Shown one piece after another: positions 51,206 through 61,726 of a stretch of DNA of 64,000 bases. The notes under the pieces were generated by a model. It saw only the letters and a list, made by a program, of their open reading frames with translations. It made no database searches and had not been told where the DNA came from. The position numbers and the translations under genes are program-made. Origin of the DNA: Phallusia mammillata (taxonomy: Eukaryota; Chordata; Ascidiacea; Phlebobranchia; Ascidiidae). Each line of letters opens with the position of its first letter. Within the stretch, counting starts at the first letter, position 1. Where the stretch lies: assembly GCA_003260075.1 (NCBI GenBank), contig QLIY01000602.1:36431-100430 (forward strand), read 5' to 3'.

Positions 51206-51214
51206 TTTTTTACG

Positions 51215-51345
51215 TCTGTATATGGGTCAGGCGCGCTGGACCATTTTTTTCACGGGGTTCGAACCCAGGACACTCCCGGGGACGAATCTCAAACAGGTTT
51301 CCCTTGTCTGTATATGGGTCAGGCGCGCCAGACCATTCGGCCAAC
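51215..51345 (-). mobile_element. tRNA-derived SINE head (Leu/Ser-like)
   Basis: On the minus strand, GGCCGAATGGTCTGGCGCG resembles the A-box region of type II tRNAs (Leu/Ser), and GGGTTCGAACCCC is a B box about 80 bases downstream. It is interrupted by TGTATATGGGTCAGGCGCG, which occurs twice (51219 and 51307). It does not fold into a credible functional tRNA. It abuts a 63-C run at 51143-51205. Confidence 0.5.
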
Positions 51346-52150
51346 GGCCCATTACCGCACGTTTTTATAGCGGACGGTGCGAAGAGATATGCTCTCCTGC
51401 CACACCAAATTTTAGTGTTTGTAGTGAAACCAATGTAAAATATTTCGCTTATAGGCAGGGTTGCCATACCGTCCTTATTTCCAAGATTCGTCCTACTTTG
51501 AAAATCCCTGCTGCAAGCAAATTTGAATCAGGACCTGACCTGTTGTGGGATGTACAAACTAATTTCTACGAGCAAGGAGTTGTTGGAACAGATTGTTTCC
51601 GGCGAAAATTACGGCATGTGATATGTCATGGCTCGTATTTTTCGGTTCTTATTCTGGGGCCCATGTCGATGGCAACCTTGCTTATAGATAATCGCTTTCA
51701 CCGATGTTTTCTGCTCATTCCAAGCTCAGGCATCAGCGTTGGTTGCGAAGATTGCTTTTTGAATAATCGCCGAGTCTGATAACGCCGAAAAGCAGATTGA
51801 CACCCGCTGGAAAACGGTACCAACAAGAAATGACCATACACTGCCAAGTGTCTTTTAAAACTGAATATGACACCGCCATAAAATTTGAACGTCCCCGTAA
51901 CTCCATATCGCTGCAGGTGTTGCATTTATTCATTGTAACGTCGGGCTTGTAACAAACAAAAACAAGTGACTATCAAGGTTTTCAGTATTAATCTACAACT
52001 AAATGTCGGAACAACCAATCATTGGAACAACTAACTGGATTTCTATTTGCAATGAAAGTTTAAATCGGGGATTTCCCCAATGTCAAAAATGACTATGCTG
52101 TCTCTCTGGTCAGAGTCATCGCCATAAAATTTACGAATAGGCAACTAAAA

Positions 52151-52199
52151 GATCTTTTTTTGCAGTTTTGACACTTTGTTAAAATTGAACGACGTAACT
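52151..52199 (+). other. Strong 3' splice acceptor just upstream of the NCBP2AS2-like start
   Basis: GATCTTTTTTTGCAG ends at 52165, 34 bases before the ATG at 52200. It indicates either a 5' UTR intron or a trans-splice acceptor. No convincing partner donor was identified within 1 kb upstream. Confidence 0.45.
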
Positions 52200-53971
52200 A
52201 TGCCATTACGAAGATTGCTTGGTTTAATTTTAAACAATGCACAACTAATAGAACAGTTGTCTGAAACAAAGTTGATGCGAAGAGCTGCTCAAATAACTGT
52301 GGGCTTGTATACAAGATTAACGGTAAGTATGTGTATGTAGAACTGAGCTCAGCAATGTTTAGCGTGCGATTGGCCAGAAACTAAGAACCTCCGTAAAATT
52401 ATTCACCTTTAATTTTGCTCGGTTTATTATTTTTTTGTTGTTGTTACGACTCTTTAATTCAGCGCCCAAACAACCGTTTGAAAAAATCATGTTATTTGGC
52501 TGCCTTATGCTAACATTACATTGACAAAAGTTCACCCAATTACAGCAACTTTTTGCAAACTTCTTTGATCCTGCAATGATACTTAACATTAAGACTGTCA
52601 TCTACCTTAAAGGCAATATTTGTTAAATCGATAACACCAGTAAAACAAAGTTACTTCATGTGGGTGATAAAAAAAAACTACCCAAACAAGTAAGTGCAGA
52701 TTGACTACAATAAATAATGGTTTTGTTTCCACCAAAACCAAAGGACTGTGGGCACAAACTCAGCGTTGTGAAACTATACAGCATGCAATATGCATGTATT
52801 TGGAGTGTCACCATAACAGGGTGACATGCTTATAATTACAGAATTCTTGTTATACCAAAAGTTTGTTATACCAATGTTTGTAATCCAAACAGGTTGTTTA
52901 AACCAGCGGTCTTCAACCTTTTTTAAAAGCGCCCCCTATTTAAAATAAAATTAATTCAGCATTTACATGCGACCCCATTTTTCAGATATGGAGAAAAATG
53001 TTTGAAGTAATGACGAATCCGAAAGTATTTTCATGTAAATATGCCTGCTAAATTTAGACTTTAAATATTAGCATCCAGCGTGCATTTGTATGCCCAATTG
53101 TTAGAACCTAAAAGTTTCATTTAATTTGGCCAATCTGATCATGTTAAAGCTCACCAGTTTGCAGAAATCAGTAAATTTATGTATTTTACCTGTACCCGCT
53201 GTATTATTTTGAACACAATGTGTCATTCGTGGGGCTCTATCACATAACAATGGGTAGACAACTTGTGTTTTATAAAGATCATTACATCACAATTATTAGA
53301 TTGTGACATGAGCTACCAAGCTGTACTGCAAAACATGAGCAAAGGTTGCGAAATAGAACAAAAACATATCATATTTTGGTAATAAATTTATACCCCAATA
53401 AATTAAGTTTATAGTGACCCCGGAAAAAGTTTAGGCAACCCCACTTGGGGTCCCGACCCACAGGTTGAAAACCACTGGTTTAAACTAGAATGTTTTATGC
53501 ATACTTTTAAATTTATTAAATCATTTTAAAGCAATGGAGCAACATTATGTATTTTATGAACATAACTTAAGCATCATATTACTCAAGCCAACTCCTTGTG
53601 CTTAAATTCACTTAAACAAAGCGGAGACAATAAATACAGCTCCTTCTAACATTATGCCACAAAAACTATAAAAATGTTGGGTGTATTAATACAATATTTG
53701 GTGTACTTTGCAAATGTTTGTTTCTATCACAAGGAATGTAAGAAAAGAAACAAACATTTCCAAACCCAGTCCAAAATTTTACGGTTTATATATTTGCATA
53801 AAATGTTTAAAGGCTGGTGGCATATCTTCTGCAAACCAAATGGAATCCAAAGTAAAGAAAAAAATAACGGACTTTGCTGATGCCCCACCTCAGGGATCTG
53901 GGTTTTTCGCCTCATTTCGTGAGGAGCTAGCCAAGGAACAAGCAAAAATGAAACGTGATGGAAAACTGTGA
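52200..53971 (+). CDS. NCBP2AS2: NCBP2AS2-like small protein
   Basis: Two exons, 52200-52322 and 53813-53971, encode 93 residues (human NCBP2AS2 has 99). The first exon matches the conserved N-terminus of that family: PLRRLLGLILNNAQLIEQLS then RRAAQIT. The second exon ends FFASFREELAKEQAKMKRD, matching the conserved FRxxFxxEL-type C-terminal helix. The family is small, basic and poorly characterised; reports link it to secretion or mitochondria, so no function is asserted. The donor at 52323 (GTAAGT) is strong; the acceptor at 53811-53812 has a weak pyrimidine tract. The intron contains a hAT element. In vertebrates the gene lies head-to-head with NCBP2; no NCBP2 exon was recognised upstream here. 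Confidence 0.75.
52904..53477. mobile_element. hAT-type non-autonomous element with perfect 8-bp duplication
   Basis: Ends CAGCGGTCTTCAACC and GGTTGAAAACCACTG, flanked by gtttaaac on both sides. 574 bp in the NCBP2AS2-like intron; no transposase. Its CTTCAACC end resembles the 4800-5522 element, so the two may be related families. Confidence 0.9.
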
Positions 53972-54120
53972 TAGATAGTGTCTTGTTTCCCTACTGGCTT
54001 AATACTTTTGTTTTTACCTTTTACTTAAAGTTGTCCACTTTCTTTTTATAGTGATGCAATAAATGTATTACCAATTGTGTCTGTACATATTACTTTAAGT
54101 TTTTGTCCACACCTGTAAGT
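53972..54120 (+). terminator. 3' UTR and poly(A) signal of the NCBP2AS2-like gene
   Basis: GCAATAAATG at about 54056-54065 lies about 90 bases after the stop, followed by a TGTGTCTGT downstream element. This gives a short, conventional 3' end. Confidence 0.6.
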
Positions 54121-54765
54121 TGTGGTATTAGTGATGAAACCACACCATGGGCATATCCTGAAGTTTTTAAAGGGTGGTCCAACATTTAAATTTGAGAATT
54201 TTCCTACTGACGGCATTTATTCTGCTTCAGGAAATTTCCTTATAAATGTGCTAGACCACACATGAAAACTTAATTTACAAGTCAAAAGGCCATGAGTTGT
54301 TTGGTTGCCTATTCCCTTTTAAATGATGCCTTAAGCGGCAAAGTGCTTTGTCCAGAATTTGCAACTTTTGCGCTTTCTACAGCTCAAGGCTGCTAAAGCA
54401 AGCAACATCTGCAAAGTTGTGAACTTTCAGAAATGCACTAAAGTTGGTTACTAGAATTGTTAAGGCATTGGCAAGTTAACTATTACTGGTATCTTAAAAA
54501 TATGGTTTGATTAACATCAATTGCATATTTGTGATAAACATTTTTTGGTGTTTGGCAGGAACAATATAACATTTGAAAGGTTTTAAATATTTGTCACATT
54601 TAGCATTGGTTTAATGTAAATGCAGTGTGATACTTGATTCAATTTTGTTGGGATATTACTTTCAAATTTTTAATAAGGTTTGGTTAGGTACATATTGAAC
54701 CAAATAATTCCTGTATCAAGGTAGACTTGAGTTTATTTCGCCGGGCAAAAATCGTACTTACGTTA

Positions 54766-54776
54766 AAACTTTATTG
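54766..54776 (-). terminator. Candidate poly(A) signal of the coiled-coil gene
   Basis: The minus strand reads GCAATAAAGTT here, about 400 bases downstream of the stop at 55174. The adjacent region also faces the 3' end of the NCBP2AS2-like gene, so the two genes converge. Confidence 0.4.
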
Positions 54777-55173
54777 CAAATTCGCGGTTTACCATTTTGC
54801 CAAACACTTTGTAACACAAACATAGAATTCAGCTTAAAACTGTACTACAGCTTAAAACATAATTACACTGAATTTTGGCACCAAAACGTTTTAGGAAGAC
54901 TAAATTACATGTTGTTAAACATTAAGCCAAATAACTACATTTCCTGTTTAAAACAACTGTGCATGTACATTGTATAAAATCACCAACAATCATAAAAAAA
55001 TAAGTGCACTACAAAAACAGCAAAATATATAACCAACTAAACTTTGGCAAAACCTCTACATAACGAGGTGTGCATTTGTGCAAATTGATTTGGCACAGTG
55101 AAAAACAAAAGCTAGGTAAACTAACACGATTGCTTGAAACTAAACACTTGTGAGACTTGATTGTCAATTGTCA

Positions 55174-58100
55174 CTACACTGTCTGTTGATTGTCATCCAC
55201 ATAATTTACCCACACTGTATTGGATTGCTTGGGTTCCTAAAATGTAAAACAAAACATTTAGCAGTTTTTCCAATATAAACATATGAATGAAATAAATGCC
55301 ATGTTATTTAACTAGTAACATCTCATGCCAAAGTTGTGAAACTAAAAGTCATGCTTTCAAATGGGCATACAACATAAAAAAGTACCCAGTACCAGCCACC
55401 CATAAATTTATTTTGACAACTAAACATTATACTTTGTTAAAAACAATATATAACTATATAGGGAAAACACATAGGCAAACCTTAAGGTAAACACTTTTAT
55501 TGGCAAGCATCATATCCATTGAAAGTGGTGGAAAATGATCTTCTATTTCTGCTTCTTTTTCTGGAACTTTAACACATATGAAGTATACCACACATAATAT
55601 TTTACCAATGTCTACAGTATAATAAGTTTCACACAAGCAACCACTTAGAGCAGGGGCGGGCAACTTCTCCCGTCGGCGGGCCTGATATGGGAAAATGAAG
55701 TACTTGGCGGGCCGGGTTCCTGAATCGATACATTAATCGCGTATATATCCAGTGATTTAAAACGGAGTTTTGACCACCTAAACCTAAACCAAATACAATC
55801 AAGAACGTCACAATTACAATACAGTCCAAACAATCTAACTGATATAACACAAAATTATTCACCACAGCAAATTTAATGCATACACCACAAACTTATATAC
55901 TGCTGAAACACTACTAGGCTACACGTGTGGAAACAAAGGAAACCACACAAGGTTGGCAGTTATGTCCTAACAATGGACGTATGGTGCGATGGTAACAACG
56001 GCGGGAAAGATTTTTTTTGCTATTGAGGAGCGTTACTGTCCGTTACAACTATAANTGGGCCGTATGTTGCCCGCCCCTGACTTAGAGATTTAATTTCACT
56101 TATGCCAGTTCATAAAAAATGGTTATTTATAGTGATTATTTATAGAAAACATTCAAAGTTTACCATGACCAGTTTATTTGGTCTGTTCTGTGTAAACCTA
56201 GGTGAGTTTGAGTTTAAATAGTTTATGTCACAATGACTTTATTTTATAGCTTGAGTAGAAATAAGCCTCACTGGGTAAACTTAGGTTTGTTCGCAACACT
56301 GTTGTGTCTACAATTCAAGTACTGTGCTGGCCTGTTAAAAACTAAACTATACCTTCACTTTCTTCAGGCACGGTGGTAATTTGTTTCAGTTTTTCAAGGT
56401 CCCTCTTTTTATGCTTCTTTTTCTTGCGTTGACTAAAACTCTTTTCAGAAGTTGTTATTGATGCTACAAGAAAACAAAGTTAAAAAAGGAAACAGCACAA
56501 CAAATATATTCACATTTTATATTAAATCTAGTTCGGCACCTTTTGTCATTTGGTCTGTAACAGATGAAGCAGCATCACTTTTTCCACACCAAATTTCACT
56601 GATTTCGGCAATGGGATTTTGTCTCGATGCAATAAGAGCATGTCTGTGTAACAAATAAGTTACTGTATGTATACATAAACAAAGCATAAAAACTGTTGCA
56701 GATTTTTTGTTTTAATGTCAAACCGTCTCTTCAAAGCAAAAGCTAATTCTGAAAAAACCTGGGTACGCTCCTAACATGACCATTCACACATGTCATGATA
56801 TTCATTATGGTACCAAACTTTAATTAAAGTTAAGTTTAGCCCATACTTCTTTAGCAGCCTTTTTGTCATGGCGGTGTTAACAACAGCTAGTTGGTAAGCA
56901 TCAGTTTTAATATGTTTGTGGAGTGTCCGACGGCGATGTTCATCTGTTTCACTTACAATACTGCTCGTTTCTGAACTGCTTTCTGGTATGAGACTTTTCA
57001 ATGACTTGCCATAGTTCTAAAAACAACTTCACAAAGTTGGTTAAATGCAATCTTTTTTTACATGTGTGTTTACCGTTTGCAGTTTCAGATTAAATGCATG
57101 CAGCTTGGGAAACTTTGGCTTCGGTGGAAATACTAATTCTGGTTCACTTTCAATTCCACTGCAAATCATCAAAAATTACATTAGCTTAAGCACATCTCAA
57201 GTCACAGATTCAAGTATTGGTGTAAACATATTAGGACAGATCAAGCAGTATTTTTAACAGATGAACAGGATTAATTGCATACAAAATTCCAAATTAACAC
57301 GTATTGTTACTAAAAATAACAATAGTAACCAGAATCAAAAGTAGTAGTAATGCACTAAAGTTTTAGTTGGCTGAAACAATTTGGGCTTGGCCAATTATGT
57401 AAAATAAATGTTTTCAGTATTTACATCACAAAATAGATATAAACTTGTGCAATTGAAAGGTATCTATCAATATTTTTACAAGTTACCAAGCTAAGTGAAC
57501 ATGCACAAAAGAGACCTGAGATCAAGTTTTTCCACAGGACTTTCTTCAGGAACTTGTTTAAGGATTCCGTGTTGAGGTCCCGTGGTCACACTTGTCATAC
57601 TTTGCTCTGTATATAAGGTAACATCAAACAGTCATAGCACAATACCAAGTTCTTAAAATGATAAGGTCACAAAAAATATTTGTATAAAATACATTTCTAA
57701 CTAGAAGGGTGGCTTAGCACATATTGCCATTGCACATATACTATAACCTATTTCGTAATGGGTCTCATATCAGCCACTGTATTTTATACCTTTAGTTGTT
57801 TCTGCAAGCAGAAACTCATGGGTCCCCCACACATGCAAAGTTGTAAATAGTGCATTTTTTGAAATAACTATAATAAATTTTGGTGCTATGAGTTTAAACA
57901 GGACGAAAAAAAGTCTGCAGAAATAATCATGCTGTGTGAGATAGAAACTACACAAGTCACATTTAATTCGGCAATTGTTTGCAAAATTTACCTATTTTAA
58001 GGATTAGTGGGGCTACATGGTAAAACTCAACAATCAACACCTCAAAATGGCATATTCTACGAAGTGTCCAAATTTTATGAAATTGAGACATTGTTTAAAA

Positions 58101-60777
58101 AGTTAACCCTTTCAGGGGGCTAATGGGGTAACTGATGGGACTGCATGGCAAAAGTGACAATTGACACCTAAAGATGACTTTTGCACAAACTGTCAAAATT
58201 TTAACGAACTCAGCCAATGTTTACAAATTACACCCATTTTAGGGGTTAATGGGGTAAAGGTGGGTCTTACAGGGTAAAACACATCAATGAATAATGTACT
58301 CAAAACTGTCCAACTTACATATAGTTCTGACATTGTTTAAAAGTTCACCCATTTTAGGGGGCTAGTGAGGTAAATATTGGGGCTACAGGGTGAAACAAAA
58401 TAATCAACAGCTAATTATGGCAAAATGAACAAACTGTCCAAATTTCATCCAATTCCTGCATTGTTTCACAAATTTACCCATTTTAGGGGACTAGTAGGGT
58501 AAATATTGGGGTCACAGAGTGAAACATAACTATCGTCAGCTTATTATAGCAAAATGAACAAACTGTCCAAATTTCATTCAATTCGGACATTGTTTAAAAT
58601 TTCACCCATTTTAGGGGGCTAACGGGGTAAACACAACAATTGACACCTAAAAATGACAAATTCCACAAGCTGTCCAAATTTCACTTAATTCTGACACTGT
58701 TTAAAAAACTCACCCATTTTAGGGGGTTAGAGGGGTAACTGATGGGTTTTAACACCCAAAAGTATAAAATATGAAACCACAATGAACTAATCGACAGTCA
58801 TGTAAAATTTTATCCAAATCGGACAATGTTTAAAATTCTGACCACTAGGGGTGTTATTAGCAACATTCCTTAACGCTTCTGACGTCATAAGGCTGTTAAT
58901 ACCCCCTCTGACCGGCATGTCCAAAATGCCTACCAAGTAATGCACAAACACATGTACCATACGTTCTGTTGCCTATACTATACCGTTACACCACAGAAAT
59001 CTTTCGTTTGTGGTGCGCAGCAACATACAAAAACGTTTCACATTTTGGGGTCTAGCGGGGTAAATACTGGGGTTATTAAGTCAAACGAAGCAGATGGCAC
59101 ATCTACATAACTATATCTACCATCTGTGAAAGTTTCATCCAAATCCACCAAAGATTTCATGCCAAAAGTGCATGGACAAACTTCGGCGGAAAAAAGAAAA
59201 AAACAAAGAAAAAAACAGAGTGAAATCAAGATGTGTCCCCTTCAGGGAAGGGGACCCATAATTAAACTGTTGCTGCCAGGCATACTGTATGAACAATTAT
59301 TGTTTTTGCAGCAGATTTTTTGTTAAAGTGCAACCAAAGTTTCAATGTCCAACACAAGAAACTTTCATTGAGATAATGGCACATTGTAAAACACAAAGTT
59401 CTGGTAAAAGCCACACAAGCAGTGTTAACACACTTGTGATAACACATTTCATTATCGTATTGAAGGCATCTTGCATTGGACATGAAAAGTCAGTTACTCT
59501 ACAACAAAAATCTGCTTAAAGAGCAATAGTTGTTAATCAAGTCAAACTATCATCAAACACCTTGTTTTGATTGGACTGTGGTTGAGCTATATCTTGACAA
59601 CATGTGCTCTGTAATTGCATCTGGAGAAACAGTTGGTGGAATGTGTTTTTTCCAGAAACTTTCATCTGCTTTTGCTTTGTTCCAAAATTCATCAATTTCA
59701 TGTCTACATGTGCAAAATATGTTGAGATCTCCATTGTGGTTTAGATAAATGGGGTTTATAGGCCTTACATGCTGTAAACAAAGGTGAACACAAACAATAG
59801 GTTTGAAATTCTGCAAAGAAATAAAAACCTGTGCTTAAGTAGGCCTCTGCTTTTCATAAGGTTCTCAACAGCAGTGAGATGATAAAAATGTGATTTAGGA
59901 ACTTTGCGCAGGAAGTTGTCATCATTTGTCAATTTGTGTCGAGGCAACTTTTTCACAATTTTGTGAGACTCTGCAATCTGTAAAAACATTAAAATGAATG
60001 TCATTTTAAAACGATTAAAATAGACCTTCTTTTTTACTTGCTAGATCAGTGATTCTTAAGTCTTTTTCTTGTCTACATCCCTTAACCTCACCATTCAGTC
60101 TTTGGACGCTATGTATTTTTCGCAAAGAAACTAATGTTATACATGACACTAATTATTCAGCATTTTTGCACCTATAGGAACTGGTCTAGTCCCAAGTTTA
60201 AGAGCCGCAATGCTAAACTAATACTTTATTCTTGATGCTAAAATCTGAGCAAGTGACATGCATATAGTGATATAATTTATTTTTATTTACTTTTCTATCT
60301 TGCTGTTTGAGAAGTTTTTGTCGTAGCCTATCTTCTCTTGCAGCAATTTCCTTTCGTTGGTGATTCACTTTTTCTTCAAGTTTTGACAAATATACAGAGT
60401 AATAATGATCCCGCAGTCTATTAAGGTCAGTCAGAACGTTCATGTACCGCTGGTGTAAACAAATGTAGGTATTAGTTACATACAAAATATAGGAATTGTT
60501 TATGAACATATTCAATATTACCTGATTTCTCTTTTTTATCTCATCTGCATCAAGTTTTTCCCCAGTTTCTTCATCAGAAACTGCGTGCTGCTATAAAGTT
60601 TTTAACACATGACAAGTCAAAAAAGCACCAACATTTCTTGCAAAAGTTACTTCAAAACCAAATTAAACTTTTGAAATAGTAACCCTTTTGCCTTACCTTT
60701 CGGACTTTGTGCGTACTTGGAGCTGTCCCAGTTTTAATGTATCCCGCCTGAAAGCTGGATAAATGTCTCGTATCCAT
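55174..60777 (-). CDS. Unrecognised coiled-coil protein, 12 exons
   Basis: Exons 60777-60697, 60590-60522, 60449-60291, 59977-59829, 59763-59561, 57606-57516, 57158-57074, 57016-56847, 56643-56540, 56463-56353, 55566-55481 and 55236-55174 join in phase to about 456 residues. I do not recognise the family. The N-terminal third is charged and helical, with a coiled coil (YLSKLEEKVNHQRKEI, AAREDRLRQKLLKQQDRK). A conserved-looking block follows (KVPKSHFYHLTAVENLMKS, then HEIDEFWNKAKADESFWKKH). The second half is polar, with a KKKKHKKRD basic patch (possible nuclear or microtubule-binding signal) and a Glu/Asp-rich end. No membrane segment or signal peptide is seen. The exon 5 acceptor was placed at TAAG|GCC because the nearer CAG sites cause stops. 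The intron at 57701-59257 holds a tandem-unit repeat. A ciliary or sperm protein is a guess. Confidence 0.82.
55651..56079. mobile_element. hAT-type element CAGGGGCGGGCAAC with perfect 8-bp duplication
   Basis: Ends CAGGGGCGGGCAACTT and ATGTTGCCCGCCCCTG, flanked by acttagag on both sides. It lies in an intron of the coiled-coil gene. An N at 56055, close to the right end, marks a small gap or join. Confidence 0.9.
57701..59257 (+). repeat. Tandem-unit dispersed repeat, copy 3 (longest)
   Basis: Begins CTAGAAGGGTGGCTTAGCAC and ends with the hairpin CCCCTTCAGGGAAGGGG and ACCC. At least five tandem units are visible with starts near 58226, 58345, 58475, 58603 and 58711, spaced 108-130 bp. Each has a core CACCCATTTTAGGGG and a second block CTGTCCAAATTTCAT. 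No protein-coding frame spans it. It lies in an intron of the coiled-coil gene. Confidence 0.88.
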
Positions 60778-61726
60778 TGTATTTCCTTACACCAGGGCTA
60801 CATTGCTGCAAGCTCGCCAGTCTCCACCTAAAGCTTTCCCGCAGCTGGCGCTTGATTAGTAACTAAGGAAGCTAAAACTTTGACACTGTCGACACAAGAC
60901 AATAGTTTTTTTCCAAGGACATCCCTTTGCTTTGATGAATGCATTGTTGGTGATTAGAATATTGCAATTGTAAAAAAAATATTGGGATATAAATTTTTGA
61001 TGACAATAACACCCAAGTGTATCAGGACTAAGTTAAGCCTCAAACATGTCCGGATCAAAACATGTTTTTATTGTTATCAAAACAGCCAGAATTACGTTCT
61101 TTAAATGTTTTTTATTATTGCAAGATTTGTTACACTTTATAATAATTATATGGACTGTATATTAACATGAGTAGTAGGCATTGCACTTTAACAGTTTACA
61201 AATAGTCTCAAATGAAAACTGTGAACACAATATTAGTGGCATTTTTTAACCTTAAAATAGATTTCACTGCTTTATTGCTTGTATAGGACTGTGGTAAAAA
61301 TTAGCCTGTGCGGCATAAGCTCCATGCTATACTTCCCCAACGAAAAAGTCCTGTGAGAAGTTATCCACCTGTCGGTAAATCTACGACGTCACATGAAAAG
61401 CAAACATAAGGCGCAGTTTTAACGAAGGTTTGGTTTTCTCTGTGATGTAGCATTAAATCAGTTACGGTTTTGTTAAATCTTTTTTCAACTGTTATACGCC
61501 TTTGGTCTTAAAATAAGCAAACCGTTCAAAAGTAGTTAGTGCAACAGTGATTTAGCCAATATGCTTTTATATAAAAAAATACGGCGCACAGAGGTATTTT
61601 TCCCGGCTAAAAATAGAGAAAGACACGTCTTATTAGCAGAGAGTCTGTCAAGTTAAATGCTTACCCGATACTGTTTTCAGGTGTTAGAGGTAGATTCTGG
61701 TTAGGTAACTTGGACAGCACTTAGTT
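60778..61726. promoter_or_regulatory. Shared upstream region of two divergent genes
   Basis: The minus-strand coiled-coil gene starts at 60777 and the plus-strand signal-peptide gene at 61727, leaving 949 bp for both promoters and 5' UTRs. No TATA box or known motif could be placed with confidence. Confidence 0.45.

Noticed and set aside
51116-51370. Open frame with a polyproline run (also 44977-45177)
   Set aside because: Translation of the same type of C tract on the other strand.
51462-51935. Possible element beginning CAGGGTTGCCATACCGTCC
   Set aside because: The start resembles a transposon terminus, but no matching right end or target duplication was found.
60048-60210. Possible further hAT element (CAGTGATTCTTAAG to TTTAAGAGCCGCAA)
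   Set aside because: Inverted ends are poor and the flanks tgctagat/tgctaaac match at only 6 of 8 positions.
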